Shown here: positions 1 to 5,181 of the stretch, piece after piece
Layout of the letters: the number at the start of each line of letters is the position of its first letter
How positions within the stretch are numbered: position 1 is the stretch's first letter
Assembly (NCBI GenBank): GCA_026417675.1
Contig: JAOACV010000237.1
Span: forward strand, 1-5,181
From: Verrucomicrobiia bacterium
GTDB lineage: Bacteria > Verrucomicrobiota > Verrucomicrobiia > CAIQCK01
Direction: 5' to 3'
Length of the DNA stretch: 5,181 nucleotides
Notes under the pieces: generated by a model
What the model was told of the DNA's origin: nothing
Seen by the model: only the letters and a program-made list of their open reading frames with translations
The model's database searches: none
Translations under genes and position numbers: made by a program

Positions 1-906
1 TGCCTGCACCCACTCGCCCATTTTACAGGAAAATCTGGACTTGACCCAGATTTTGGCGCCGGTGTTCGCGTCGAGGGCGTGAACGGCGTGCGCGTCAATC
101 GCCGCGACGAACAGCCTGCCGCCGGCGACCGTCGGCGCGCTGAGCCTGCCGCCCAGGAACGTTTGCCAGGCCCGTTTCAACTCAACGGGCGCCTTTGTCT
201 TGGAGACGCCGCCGCGCGCCGCGTTGCCGCGATAGGTCGGCCAGTCGTCCGGATTTTGGATTTCAGGTTTCAGATTTCGGATTTCCCCGAACGCGGGGCC
301 GCGTTGCAGACGCTCCGCGTTCAACGCCTCGCGCGGCGCGCTGCGAGCCGGCGCCAGCGCGTTCATGCCGTTGAGTTTCGCCAGCAGATAGCACGCGCAC
401 GAATGCGGGCCGGCATACACGAGGCCGTTGGCCGGCAGGATGCCGTAGTTGCAGGAGCCGCGCACCCAGTGATTGGCCGTCCAGTGTTTCGCGGACAGGT
501 CCACAAATTCGATGCCCGTGCGCGAGGTGAGGATGAAGTTGCATGTCGCCTTCGAGCGGTAGCAGCGATGATGCGGCATGTGTCTCCAGTCGTCAGGCGG
601 AAACTCGGCCTTCACCTTGCCGGTTCTCAGATCGCGGCCTGTGAACACGCCGCTGTCGCGCGGGCTGCTGGTGACGCCGCACCAGACCAGGCCGTTGATG
701 ACAAACAAATCCTCCGACGACGCGTAGCCCGAGGGCGGATGCGGGGCCGTCCAGAGCGTCTCGCCGGTCTTCGCCGAAAACGCCGTCATCGTGTCTTTGC
801 CGCCGCGTTGCGGGTCGAGATTCTCCCCGCCCGCAAACAACACCACATCGCGATGGACGACCAGCGTCGGGTTGAACAGGACGTGCATCGGTTTCCAGCG
901 GGGCAC
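1..906 (-). CDS. Same beta-propeller protein, second part after the frameshift (partial at left edge)
   Basis: This is the continuation of the propeller protein in the next frame, open for 302 codons to the window edge. It begins VPRWKPMHVLFNPTLVV and carries the blade motif AFSAKTGETLW. Next comes a conserved-looking segment with HHRCYRSKAT, RTGIEFVDL, GSCNYG, PANGLVY and HSCACY, which I recognise from large propeller proteins of Verrucomicrobiota and Planctomycetota. A repeat-derived linker (NLKPEIQN, encoded at 251-288) precedes a second propeller section starting DDWPTYRGNAARGG and running through GGRLSAPTVAGGRLFVAAID to ALDANTGAKIW. I expect the family to continue with a blade start resembling YTAGGRVDSPP. 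The sequence instead reads VKSRFSCKMGEWVQA from position 45 down, so the last 15 codons look foreign. This is almost certainly not an independent gene; the true C-terminus lies beyond the window. Confidence 0.82.
   Translation of the reverse strand, partial: MPRWKPMHVLFNPTLVVHRDVVLFAGGENLDPQRGGKDTMTAFSAKTGETLWTAPHPPSGYASSEDLFVINGLVWCGVTSSPRDSGVFTGRDLRTGKVKAEFPPDDWRHMPHHRCYRSKATCNFILTSRTGIEFVDLSAKHWTANHWVRGSCNYGILPANGLVYAGPHSCACYLLAKLNGMNALAPARSAPREALNAERLQRGPAFGEIRNLKPEIQNPDDWPTYRGNAARGGVSKTKAPVELKRAWQTFLGGRLSAPTVAGGRLFVAAIDAHAVHALDANTGAKIWVKSRFSCKMGEWVQA
30..54. repeat. Perfect 9-bp inverted repeat with 7-nt loop at a break in family similarity
   Basis: The arms AAAATCTGG (30-38) and CCAGATTTT (46-54) are exact reverse complements around the loop ACTTGAC. 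The structure covers the codons where the propeller sequence (GAKIW) stops resembling its family. It could be the edge of an inserted short element, part of an interspersed palindrome, or chance. It is too short, and lacks the T-run, to be called a terminator for either strand. Confidence 0.5.
251..285. repeat. Five tandem heptamers (consensus RGATTTC) inside the propeller reading frame
   Basis: On the plus strand the units are GGATTTT, GGATTTC, AGGTTTC, AGATTTC and GGATTTC. They are contiguous, and each differs from the consensus RGATTTC at no more than one position. On the coding (minus) strand they read as GAAATCC-type units and encode EIRNLKPEIQNP between two propeller sections. The AT-rich, low-complexity composition contrasts sharply with the GC-rich surroundings. 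I recall similar heptamer tracts as intergenic repeats in Planctomycetota and Verrucomicrobiota; that recollection was not checked. Confidence 0.75.
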
Positions 907-2150
907 GGGTTGGAGGCCCACACGTCCCTGCCGTCGCGCGCGTCGAGGCAGACGACTTTCTCGCCGTCGTGCAGATACACGCGCCCGCCCGCCGACGCGA
1001 GCGTGCCGGGCGCGACGACCGACGATTTGCTCCAGAGCATCCTGCCGGTGGCGGCTTCAACTGCCACGACGCGGCGCGGTTTCTCGTCCCAGTTCCAGGT
1101 CCGCGTCGCCGCGCGGATGGATTCGACAGAATCCCTTGGAATCGCCCGGTAAATATCGCCTTCGGGATTCACCAGCGCGTAAAGCGTCCCGTCGGCGACA
1201 ACAAACTCCTCCGCATCTTTGGTCTCCACAAACGTCCGCAGCGTCTTGCCCGTGGCCGCGTCGAGCGCCGACACCGGCTCGCCGTAGCCGAGCGTGACAT
1301 AGACCGTGTCGCCCACAGCCACAAGCCGCCGCATGATTTGCGCGGGGCCGTGCTTCAAACCCCACAGGTGCGGGTGCCAGCGTTCGATGGGCCGCTGCCA
1401 GAGAATCGTGCCGTTGAACGCGTCGCGCGCCGCCAGCGTCCACTTCGGCGGCATCAGCACCGACCAGCGCGGGCCGAGGTCCATGATGTAGAAGAGCCGC
1501 CCTTTCGCAGAAACCATCGCGCTCAGGCCGGAAAGGTGGTCGTGGTGGCGCAGATAATCCGGCGAGCCGATCCACTGATAGTGCGCCGGCGGCCCGACGA
1601 CGCTGTCGTTGGCAACGGCGTTGTTGTCCGGGCCGTGGAGATAGTGGGTCCATTCATCAATTTCCCTGGGCCACGGCTTGCGGAGCGTAATGCGTGATGC
1701 GTGCTGCGCGACGACCACGCCATTCGGGGCGAGCACGCGCAGCAACTCATCGTTGGCCACGCGGCACTCGCCGCTGACCACGAGCAGGTTCACGAAGTTG
1801 TCCACGTAAGGCAGCCGCTGGCCGTTCCAGTGCTCGACCGACACCTTGCCGTAAAGGCCGAGCGACTGAATGTGCTGGCGCGCCGCGGCGACGTTCTTCG
1901 CGTCGGTGTCGAGACCGTGGACGATGAAGCTGTCGCTGGCCCGGAGCGCCGCCGTCAGCCTGCCGTCACCGCAACCGACGTGAACAATCAGGCCGCCGCT
2001 GACCCCCGCTGCGGTAAGAATGCGCGCCGCGTCTTCCTGCGGCAAGGATGCGCTGCTGCTCGTGGCTGTCCAGCCGGCCGCGATCCATGTCAGTGCGATG
2101 ACCAGGATCAGGGATTTCAAGGTCCAGCCTTTTTTAGATTGGCTGTGCAT
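786..2150 (-). CDS. Exported methyltransferase-like / PQQ-type beta-propeller protein, N-terminal part (frame broken near 906)
   Basis: This is the N-terminal part of a large exported protein whose biochemical role is unknown. Residues 1-34 look like a Sec signal peptide: lysines at 6, 7 and 12, a hydrophobic stretch, then a small-residue site near SSSA. Residues 37-155 resemble a class I SAM methyltransferase, with a glycine-rich loop (VGCGDG, about 58-63), an acidic residue ending the next strand (D81) and a late APNGVVV strand. From EIDEWTHYLHGPDNNAVA (163-180) the sequence becomes a BamB/PQQ-like propeller, with blade motifs such as SALDAATGKTL (about 294-304), VEAATGRMLW and CLDARDGRDVW. 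Family-like sequence ends near P415 (position 906); the frame then reads nonsense to a stop at 786-788, while the family sequence resumes one frame over. The start at 2150 is preferred because it places the signal peptide at the N-terminus; an upstream in-frame ATG at 2327 would add 59 unlike residues and overlap rdgB. No clear Shine-Dalgarno sequence is visible. Confidence 0.85.
   Translation of the reverse strand: MHSQSKKGWTLKSLILVIALTWIAAGWTATSSSASLPQEDAARILTAAGVSGGLIVHVGCGDGRLTAALRASDSFIVHGLDTDAKNVAAARQHIQSLGLYGKVSVEHWNGQRLPYVDNFVNLLVVSGECRVANDELLRVLAPNGVVVAQHASRITLRKPWPREIDEWTHYLHGPDNNAVANDSVVGPPAHYQWIGSPDYLRHHDHLSGLSAMVSAKGRLFYIMDLGPRWSVLMPPKWTLAARDAFNGTILWQRPIERWHPHLWGLKHGPAQIMRRLVAVGDTVYVTLGYGEPVSALDAATGKTLRTFVETKDAEEFVVADGTLYALVNPEGDIYRAIPRDSVESIRAATRTWNWDEKPRRVVAVEAATGRMLWSKSSVVAPGTLASAGGRVYLHDGEKVVCLDARDGRDVWASNPCPAGNRCTSCSTRRWSSIAMWCCLRAGRISTRNAAAKTR
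900..909 (-). other. Probable single-base frameshift site in the propeller gene
   Basis: Before this site the minus-strand frame encodes LDARDGRDVWASNP. After it, a different frame encodes VPRWKPMHVLFNP, which fits the family. Adding one base between the Asn-Pro codons and the following GTG would join the two frames as SNP-VPRWKPMH. The site lies between two short G runs on the plus strand (900-903 and 907-909), a typical place for a lost base, either by sequencing or assembly error or by real mutation. I see no programmed-frameshift features such as a slippery heptamer with a downstream structure. Confidence 0.75.
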
Positions 2151-2305
2151 GAGACGATGCTTTTTTGGGCGCCGTGGTTTCTCGGTCTTGCGCCAGCCTG
2201 CCAGCCGCGGAGAGGCATCACAAGCAACTTTCGCCCGCGGACGCCACGCGAGTCGTGCATTTTTTGGGATTGCTTCGCCGCCGCCGGTCTGCGAGTTCCT
2301 GTGCC
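2151..2305. promoter_or_regulatory. Divergent intergenic spacer between the propeller gene and rdgB
   Basis: Both flanking genes start outward from this 155-bp spacer, so it must hold their promoters or upstream leaders. I cannot identify convincing -35/-10 boxes or Shine-Dalgarno sequences for either gene. The only internal pattern is an imperfect direct repeat: TGC followed by six T and GGG at 2158-2169, and TGCA followed by six T and GGG at 2256-2268. Its significance is uncertain. Confidence 0.4.
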
Positions 2306-2980
2306 ATGCAACTGCTCCTAGCCACACGCAACCGGCACAAGATCGCCGAGCTTCGCGCGCTGCTCGGCGAAGGCTACGACGTGCTCGGTCTTGCGGACAT
2401 CGCGGCGGCCGGCGACGTCGTGGAAGACCAGCCGACCTTCGCGGGCAACGCCGCCAAGAAGGCGCTTCATGCCGCCGGACTGGTCGCGGGCCGCATGCTG
2501 GTATTGGCCGATGACTCCGGGCTGGCGGTGGACGCGCTCGGCGGCGCTCCGGGCGTGTTGTCGGCGCGTTACGCGCAGGAGCTTGACACCCCGCGCCCCA
2601 CCGATCAGCAGAACAACGAGAAACTTTTGCGTGAGCTGGCGGCAGTGCCCGCGGAGAAACGCAGGGCGCGGTTCCTGTGCGTCATTGCCGTCGCCGGCCT
2701 CACTGCAAGGCATTTGATGGCCGCGGCTCGTGACGTCGGCGTGCCGTGGGAGTCGCACGGCCTCTACACCGTCGCGTTGTGTCCGGGCGCATGCGAAGGC
2801 CGCATTTTGTTCGCGCCACGCGGGCGGGGCGGTTTCGGCTACGACCCGCTGTTTGTCCCGGACGGCCATGAGCAGACGTTCGCGGAACTGGGCGAGGAGG
2901 CGAAAAACCAGATCAGCCACCGCGCGCGGGCCATGCGACGGGCCAAGGAACTGCTCGAATCCCTGCGGCGGATGGGATGA
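2306..2980 (+). CDS. rdgB: XTP/dITP diphosphatase (non-canonical purine NTP pyrophosphatase, RdgB/HAM1 family)
   Basis: This cytoplasmic house-cleaning enzyme hydrolyses dITP, XTP and related deaminated purine nucleotides to monophosphate and pyrophosphate, keeping them out of DNA and RNA. The 224-residue product carries the family signatures in order. LLLATRNRHKIAEL at the N-terminus includes the substrate-site Thr/Asn/Lys cluster. E40 lies in VVEDQPTFAGNA. LADDSGLAVDALGGAPGVLSARYA (67-90) has D70 matching the general-base aspartate. RARFLCV is at about 120-126, GGFGYDPLF at 175-183 and the C-terminal SHRARAM at 204-210. The ATG at 2306 puts the ATRN motif at the usual distance from the N-terminus; an in-frame ATG at 2165 would add 47 unrelated residues. 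It is somewhat longer than the roughly 195-205 residues usual for the family because of an extra stretch of about 18 residues around 131-160. It is transcribed divergently from the propeller gene. Confidence 0.96.
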   Translation: MQLLLATRNRHKIAELRALLGEGYDVLGLADIAAAGDVVEDQPTFAGNAAKKALHAAGLVAGRMLVLADDSGLAVDALGGAPGVLSARYAQELDTPRPTDQQNNEKLLRELAAVPAEKRRARFLCVIAVAGLTARHLMAAARDVGVPWESHGLYTVALCPGACEGRILFAPRGRGGFGYDPLFVPDGHEQTFAELGEEAKNQISHRARAMRRAKELLESLRRMG

Positions 2981-3461
2981 GAGTTCTTGGCAAAAATCGT
3001 GGTCCGGCGACAGCGGCTCCTCCGGATCCCCGGTCTGTATCGCAAATCAAGCTCGATCCCCAGTGGCAAATTCCGCGTCTCCCGATTGTTGGTGAACTCC
3101 AACTACGGCAACCTCGACTGGTCGCCGGGTTCGTGACCCGAGACAGTCACAGCCAGATTGGCGAGCCGGTCGCCATCCACCCGATGACCGACGCCTTCGG
3201 CGGCTTGGACGACCTCCACGTTCGCCGGGCGTTGTTGAGCCTGCCGGAGAATCGCGTTCGGAGAACGCGATCCACCCAATGCGATGGCGACCCCTGCCTA
3301 GCGGAGTGGCACATCAGCGCGGGCTGACAGTCGGGGCGTCCTTGTAGCGGGAATCCAACGACGCCTTCGGCCCGGGTGGAGCAAAGCGCGTCTGCCGGCG
3401 AACAGGTCCCCGGCGCTTTCCGAAGATTGCACGACGGGTGCGTGAGACGTAATCTGCACTC
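2981..3461. other. 481-bp region with no convincing gene, possibly repeat-derived
   Basis: All six frames were read and none gives a recognisable protein. An ATG at 2977 overlaps the rdgB stop (ATGA) and opens 116 codons in the plus frame, but the product lacks any domain, signal or motif and I do not call it. The region contains a perfect 9-bp hairpin (3251-3271), a small TCAGC/GCTGA stem (3314-3327) and a 12-bp direct repeat CGACGCCTTCGG (3189-3200 and 3359-3370). These suggest degenerate interspersed repeat sequence. The final stretch must include the leader of the lyase gene, but no promoter box stands out. Confidence 0.5.
3251..3271. repeat. Perfect 9-bp hairpin with GGA loop
   Basis: ATCGCGTTC (3251-3259) and GAACGCGAT (3263-3271) are exact reverse complements separated by GGA. 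The stem is stable, but no T-run follows on either strand, so it is not a standard intrinsic terminator. It lies 270 bp after the rdgB stop in gene-free sequence, which suits a REP-like palindrome or the core of a short interspersed element. That reading is an inference. Confidence 0.55.
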
Positions 3462-4331
3462 ATGCAATCCTGCGGCTTCGCGCGACACCTCTGGCGGACG
3501 GGCGTCGGCTTGCTCACCGTCTTTACTTTGGCTCGCGCCGAAGACGCCGCCCGGCGCGGAGTCTGGATTTCGCGCGCCGAGCTGGCCGCGATGCCGATGA
3601 CAGGGCCGGCTTGGGAGCAACTGAAGGCGCACGCGGAGAAGCCCGCAGGCCGGCCACGCCTCAGCGACCAAGACCAGCGCAACAACGTGCTGGTGCTGGC
3701 TCAGGCGCTGGTGTTTGCGCGCGCGGGCGGGGAACGATTCCGCGCCGAGGTCCGCCGGCAATGTCTCGCCGCCATCGGCACCGAGCGCGGCGGCCGGACG
3801 CTGGCGCTTGGCCGTGAACTGGCCGCTTACGTCATCGCGGCGGATCTCGTGGGGCTGGAGCCGGAGGAAAACCGCAGGTTCTCCGAATGGCTGCGTCGTT
3901 GTCTCGACGAGAAGCTCGTTGGCAAGACGCTGCGCTCTACGCACGAGCAACGGCCGAACAACTGGGGCACGCATGCCGGCGCGAGTCGCGCGGCGGTGGC
4001 GGCCTACCTCGGCGACCGCGCGGAACTGGATCGGACGGCGCACGTCTTTCGCGGCTGGCTCGGCGAGCGCGAGGCGTATGCCGGCTTCCAGTTCGGCAAA
4101 GACCTCAGTTGGCACGCCGACCCGTCGCGCCCGCTCGGCATCAATCCCCGCGGCGCGACGCGGCGAGGCCAGTCCATAGACGGCGTCATTCCCGACGACA
4201 TGCGGCGCGGCGGCAGCTTCCGGTTTCCCCTGGGGCGCACCAACTATCCGTGGGGGGCGCTCGAAGGCGCGGTGGTGATGGCCGAAGTGCTGCGCCGGCA
4301 GGGCTATGATGCGTGGAGTTGGGGCGACTAG
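3462..4331 (+). CDS. Alginate-lyase-family exported protein, truncated by an in-frame TAG
   Basis: This is probably a polysaccharide lyase of the alginate_lyase superfamily, an (alpha/alpha) toroid enzyme acting on uronic-acid polymers outside the cytoplasm. The substrate cannot be read from the sequence. Residues 1-26 form a Sec signal peptide: arginines at 8 and 12, hydrophobic core GVGLLTVFTL, and ARA before EDA. The mature part opens with GVWISRAELAAMP, a typical start for the family. A helical domain includes RNNVLVLAQALVFARAGGERF and LGRELAAYVIAADLVGL. NNWGTHAGASRAAVAAYLGD (166-185) matches the family's Asn-Asn/His active-site region. DGVIPDDMRRGGSFRFPLGR (240-259) and NYPWGALEGAVVMAEVLRRQGYDAWSWGD follow. 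An in-frame TAA at 3450-3452 makes the ATG at 3462 the first possible ATG start. No good Shine-Dalgarno sequence is visible. The frame ends at TAG 4329-4331, although the family sequence clearly continues in the same frame to 4553. Confidence 0.85.
   Translation: MQSCGFARHLWRTGVGLLTVFTLARAEDAARRGVWISRAELAAMPMTGPAWEQLKAHAEKPAGRPRLSDQDQRNNVLVLAQALVFARAGGERFRAEVRRQCLAAIGTERGGRTLALGRELAAYVIAADLVGLEPEENRRFSEWLRRCLDEKLVGKTLRSTHEQRPNNWGTHAGASRAAVAAYLGDRAELDRTAHVFRGWLGEREAYAGFQFGKDLSWHADPSRPLGINPRGATRRGQSIDGVIPDDMRRGGSFRFPLGRTNYPWGALEGAVVMAEVLRRQGYDAWSWGD
4329..4331 (+). other. In-frame amber codon interrupting the lyase
   Basis: TAG sits between GYDAWSWGD and ALRRAVQFLFDL with no loss of frame on either side. 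Family-like sequence runs straight across it. This makes a point mutation, a base-call error or readthrough the possible causes; an insertion or deletion is excluded by the preserved frame. Confidence 0.85.
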
Positions 4332-4553
4332 GCGTTGCGGCGCGCGGTGCAATTTTTGTTTGACTTGAGCCGGCGGTATCCAAAGGACGGCTGGTGGGCC
4401 GACGGCGACGATTGCTGGACGATCTGGGTCGTCAACCGCGCCTGCGGCACGAGCTTCCCCGCCGTCAGCCCCGCGCGCCCCGGCAAGAACATGGCGTGGA
4501 CGGATTGGACGCACGCGCCGCCGCGGGACACAGACACGCGATCACGACCGTGA
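4332..4553 (+). pseudogene. C-terminal remainder of the lyase gene, downstream of the in-frame TAG
   Basis: This stretch is in the same frame as the lyase. It encodes ALRRAVQFLFDLSRRYP, then GWWADGDDCWTIWVVNRACG and TSFPAVSPARPGKNMAWTDW, ending at TGA 4551-4553. These resemble the expected family C-terminus, where a tryptophan-rich WSWGDxAL motif leads into a helix and a final conserved PxRPGKNMxWTDWTH-like tail. The intact protein would be 363 residues with one residue at the TAG position. Reversing a single C-to-T change (CAG to TAG) would restore glutamine there. Independent translation from an internal TTG is conceivable but not supported by a ribosome binding site. Confidence 0.75.
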
Positions 4554-4590
4554 TTGCGTCGGGGCGGCAAATCTGAGAGACTCCGGCTCA

Positions 4591-4594
4591 GGAG
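4591..4594 (+). promoter_or_regulatory. Ribosome binding site of the Tat-signal protein
   Basis: GGAG, within CAGGAG, lies 7 nt before the ATG at 4602 and is the clearest Shine-Dalgarno sequence in the window. It supports 4602 over the second in-frame ATG at 4638. A possible weak stem, CTGAG (4573-4577) with CTCAG (4587-4591), ends at its first base and could modestly affect access; that is speculative. Confidence 0.7.
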
Positions 4595-4601
4595 ACACAC
4601 A

Positions 4602-5181
4602 ATGAAAACGAAACCAGCCGTCGGCCAAGAGAGCAACATGACTGATCGTCGCGGATTCCTGGCGCAAATCGCCGCCATAGCTGCGGCTGCGGCGTTGGAT
4701 CCGAAATCAACCACGGCGGCCGAGCCGGCACCGATGCCGATGATCCAACTCGGCAAGCACCGCGTCAGCCGCCTTATCGCAGGTTCGAATCCGATCCTCG
4801 GCTACTCCTACTCCGGCCGGCACGCCGATCAGCAGATGAAGAACTACTTCACCCCGGAGCGCACGACGGAGTTTTTGCTGAACTGCGAACGGGCGGGCAT
4901 CACGACCCATCAGTTTGCCGATCCCGACAAGGCGCTGCCCTACCTCCAGCCGTTGCGCGAGCGCGGCAGCAAGATGACGTTCATTTGTCTCCACTCGCAG
5001 CGCGAGAAAATCAAGGACGCGGTTGAGCGGACGCAGCCGATTGCGATGGTGCACCACGGCGGCGCGACTGACCGGCTTTTCGCTGAAGGCAAGGCGGGGC
5101 AGGTCCACGACTATGTGAAAGCCGTGCACGACGCGGGCGTGCTCGCCGGCGTCTCGGCGCACAACCCGGACTGCATCAAGC
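4602..5181 (+). CDS. Tat-signal TIM-barrel-like protein, aldo/keto-reductase-like (partial at right edge)
   Basis: The frame is open for 193 codons to the window edge. A twin-arginine signal is clear: TDRRGFLAQ (RR at 16-17), then the hydrophobic, alanine-rich IAAIAAAAAL, so the protein is probably folded in the cytoplasm and exported through Tat, possibly with a cofactor. The mature region begins MIQLGKHRVSRLIAGSNPI, reminiscent of the aldo/keto reductase N-terminus (LGxxxxxVSRLxxG). Alternating strand and helix segments follow, including FLLNCERAGITTHQFAD, MTFICLHS, PIAMVHHGGATDRLF and VLAGVSAHNPD, consistent with a TIM barrel. The usual reductase catalytic Tyr/Lys context is not evident in the visible part, so catalytic activity is uncertain. 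I recall similar Tat-signal proteins annotated as hypothetical in Verrucomicrobiota and Planctomycetota. The start at 4602 is supported by CAGGAG seven bases upstream; the ATG at 4638 is an alternative that keeps the Tat motif. It lies 48 bp after the lyase's natural stop and may share its transcript. Confidence 0.8.
   Translation, partial: MKTKPAVGQESNMTDRRGFLAQIAAIAAAAALDPKSTTAAEPAPMPMIQLGKHRVSRLIAGSNPILGYSYSGRHADQQMKNYFTPERTTEFLLNCERAGITTHQFADPDKALPYLQPLRERGSKMTFICLHSQREKIKDAVERTQPIAMVHHGGATDRLFAEGKAGQVHDYVKAVHDAGVLAGVSAHNPDCIK

Noticed and set aside
900..909. Frameshift considered as programmed ribosomal frameshifting
   Set aside because: There is no slippery heptamer, internal Shine-Dalgarno or obvious stimulatory structure, and the family is normally one continuous frame.
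79..1152. Long plus-strand open frame of 357 codons opposite the propeller gene
   Set aside because: It mirrors the coding strand of a recognisable protein in GC-rich DNA; its product is arginine/alanine-rich with no domain.
3251..3271. Hairpin considered as the rdgB transcription terminator
   Set aside because: It has no following T-run and is 270 bp downstream of the stop codon.
2977..3327. 116-codon plus-strand frame with an ATGA overlap on the rdgB stop
   Set aside because: The overlap resembles translational coupling, but the product has no domain or motif and the region carries repeats and hairpins instead.
4329..4331. TAG considered as a pyrrolysine codon
   Set aside because: Nothing in the window (no tRNA, no synthetase, no downstream structure that I can identify) supports recoding; a simple nonsense mutation or base error explains it.
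3147..4514. 455-codon minus-strand open frame across the lyase
   Set aside because: It is antisense to a clear lyase with a signal peptide and family motifs; the product has no recognisable features and results from GC-rich codon usage.
4783..4795. GGTTCGAATCC-like sequence resembling a tRNA T-arm
   Set aside because: It lies in frame within the Tat-signal protein (AGSNPIL) and no matching acceptor, D or anticodon arms surround it.

Overview
The window is GC-rich and densely coding, and it looks like a chromosomal fragment from a Verrucomicrobiota (possibly Planctomycetota) bacterium. That assignment is inferred from gene content. It rests on an exported methyltransferase-like domain fused to a PQQ-type beta-propeller, an exported lyase of the alginate-lyase-like type, and a Tat-signal TIM-barrel-like protein, a combination I associate with these phyla. 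No rRNA, tRNA, CRISPR array, integrase or transposase is visible.

Layout. Positions 1-2150 on the minus strand hold a large exported propeller protein. It enters from beyond the left edge and starts at 2150. Its reading frame is broken by an apparent one-base loss at about 900-909, and family similarity continues in the next frame to about position 46. Two sequence oddities lie in the second part: a five-unit heptamer repeat (251-285) read through as protein, and a 9-bp inverted repeat (30-54) located where family similarity stops. A 155-bp divergent spacer (2151-2305) separates it from rdgB (2306-2980, plus strand), the house-cleaning NTP pyrophosphatase. A 481-bp stretch (2981-3461) has no convincing gene but contains a perfect hairpin and a 12-bp direct repeat. 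An exported alginate-lyase-family gene follows (3462-4553, plus strand), interrupted by an in-frame TAG at 4329-4331; its C-terminal part remains recognisable downstream in the same frame. A Tat-signal protein with aldo/keto-reductase-like features starts at 4602 with a good ribosome binding site and runs off the right edge.

How it fits together. The lyase and the Tat protein are co-directional and 48 bp apart, so they may be co-transcribed. Three of the four genes encode proteins predicted to leave the cytoplasm, which suits a polysaccharide-degrading lifestyle. RdgB is an ordinary cytoplasmic enzyme with no obvious functional link. I found no clear new system. The most useful observations are the two coding lesions (frameshift and amber codon), the repeat sequence read through as protein, and the exported methyltransferase-propeller architecture.
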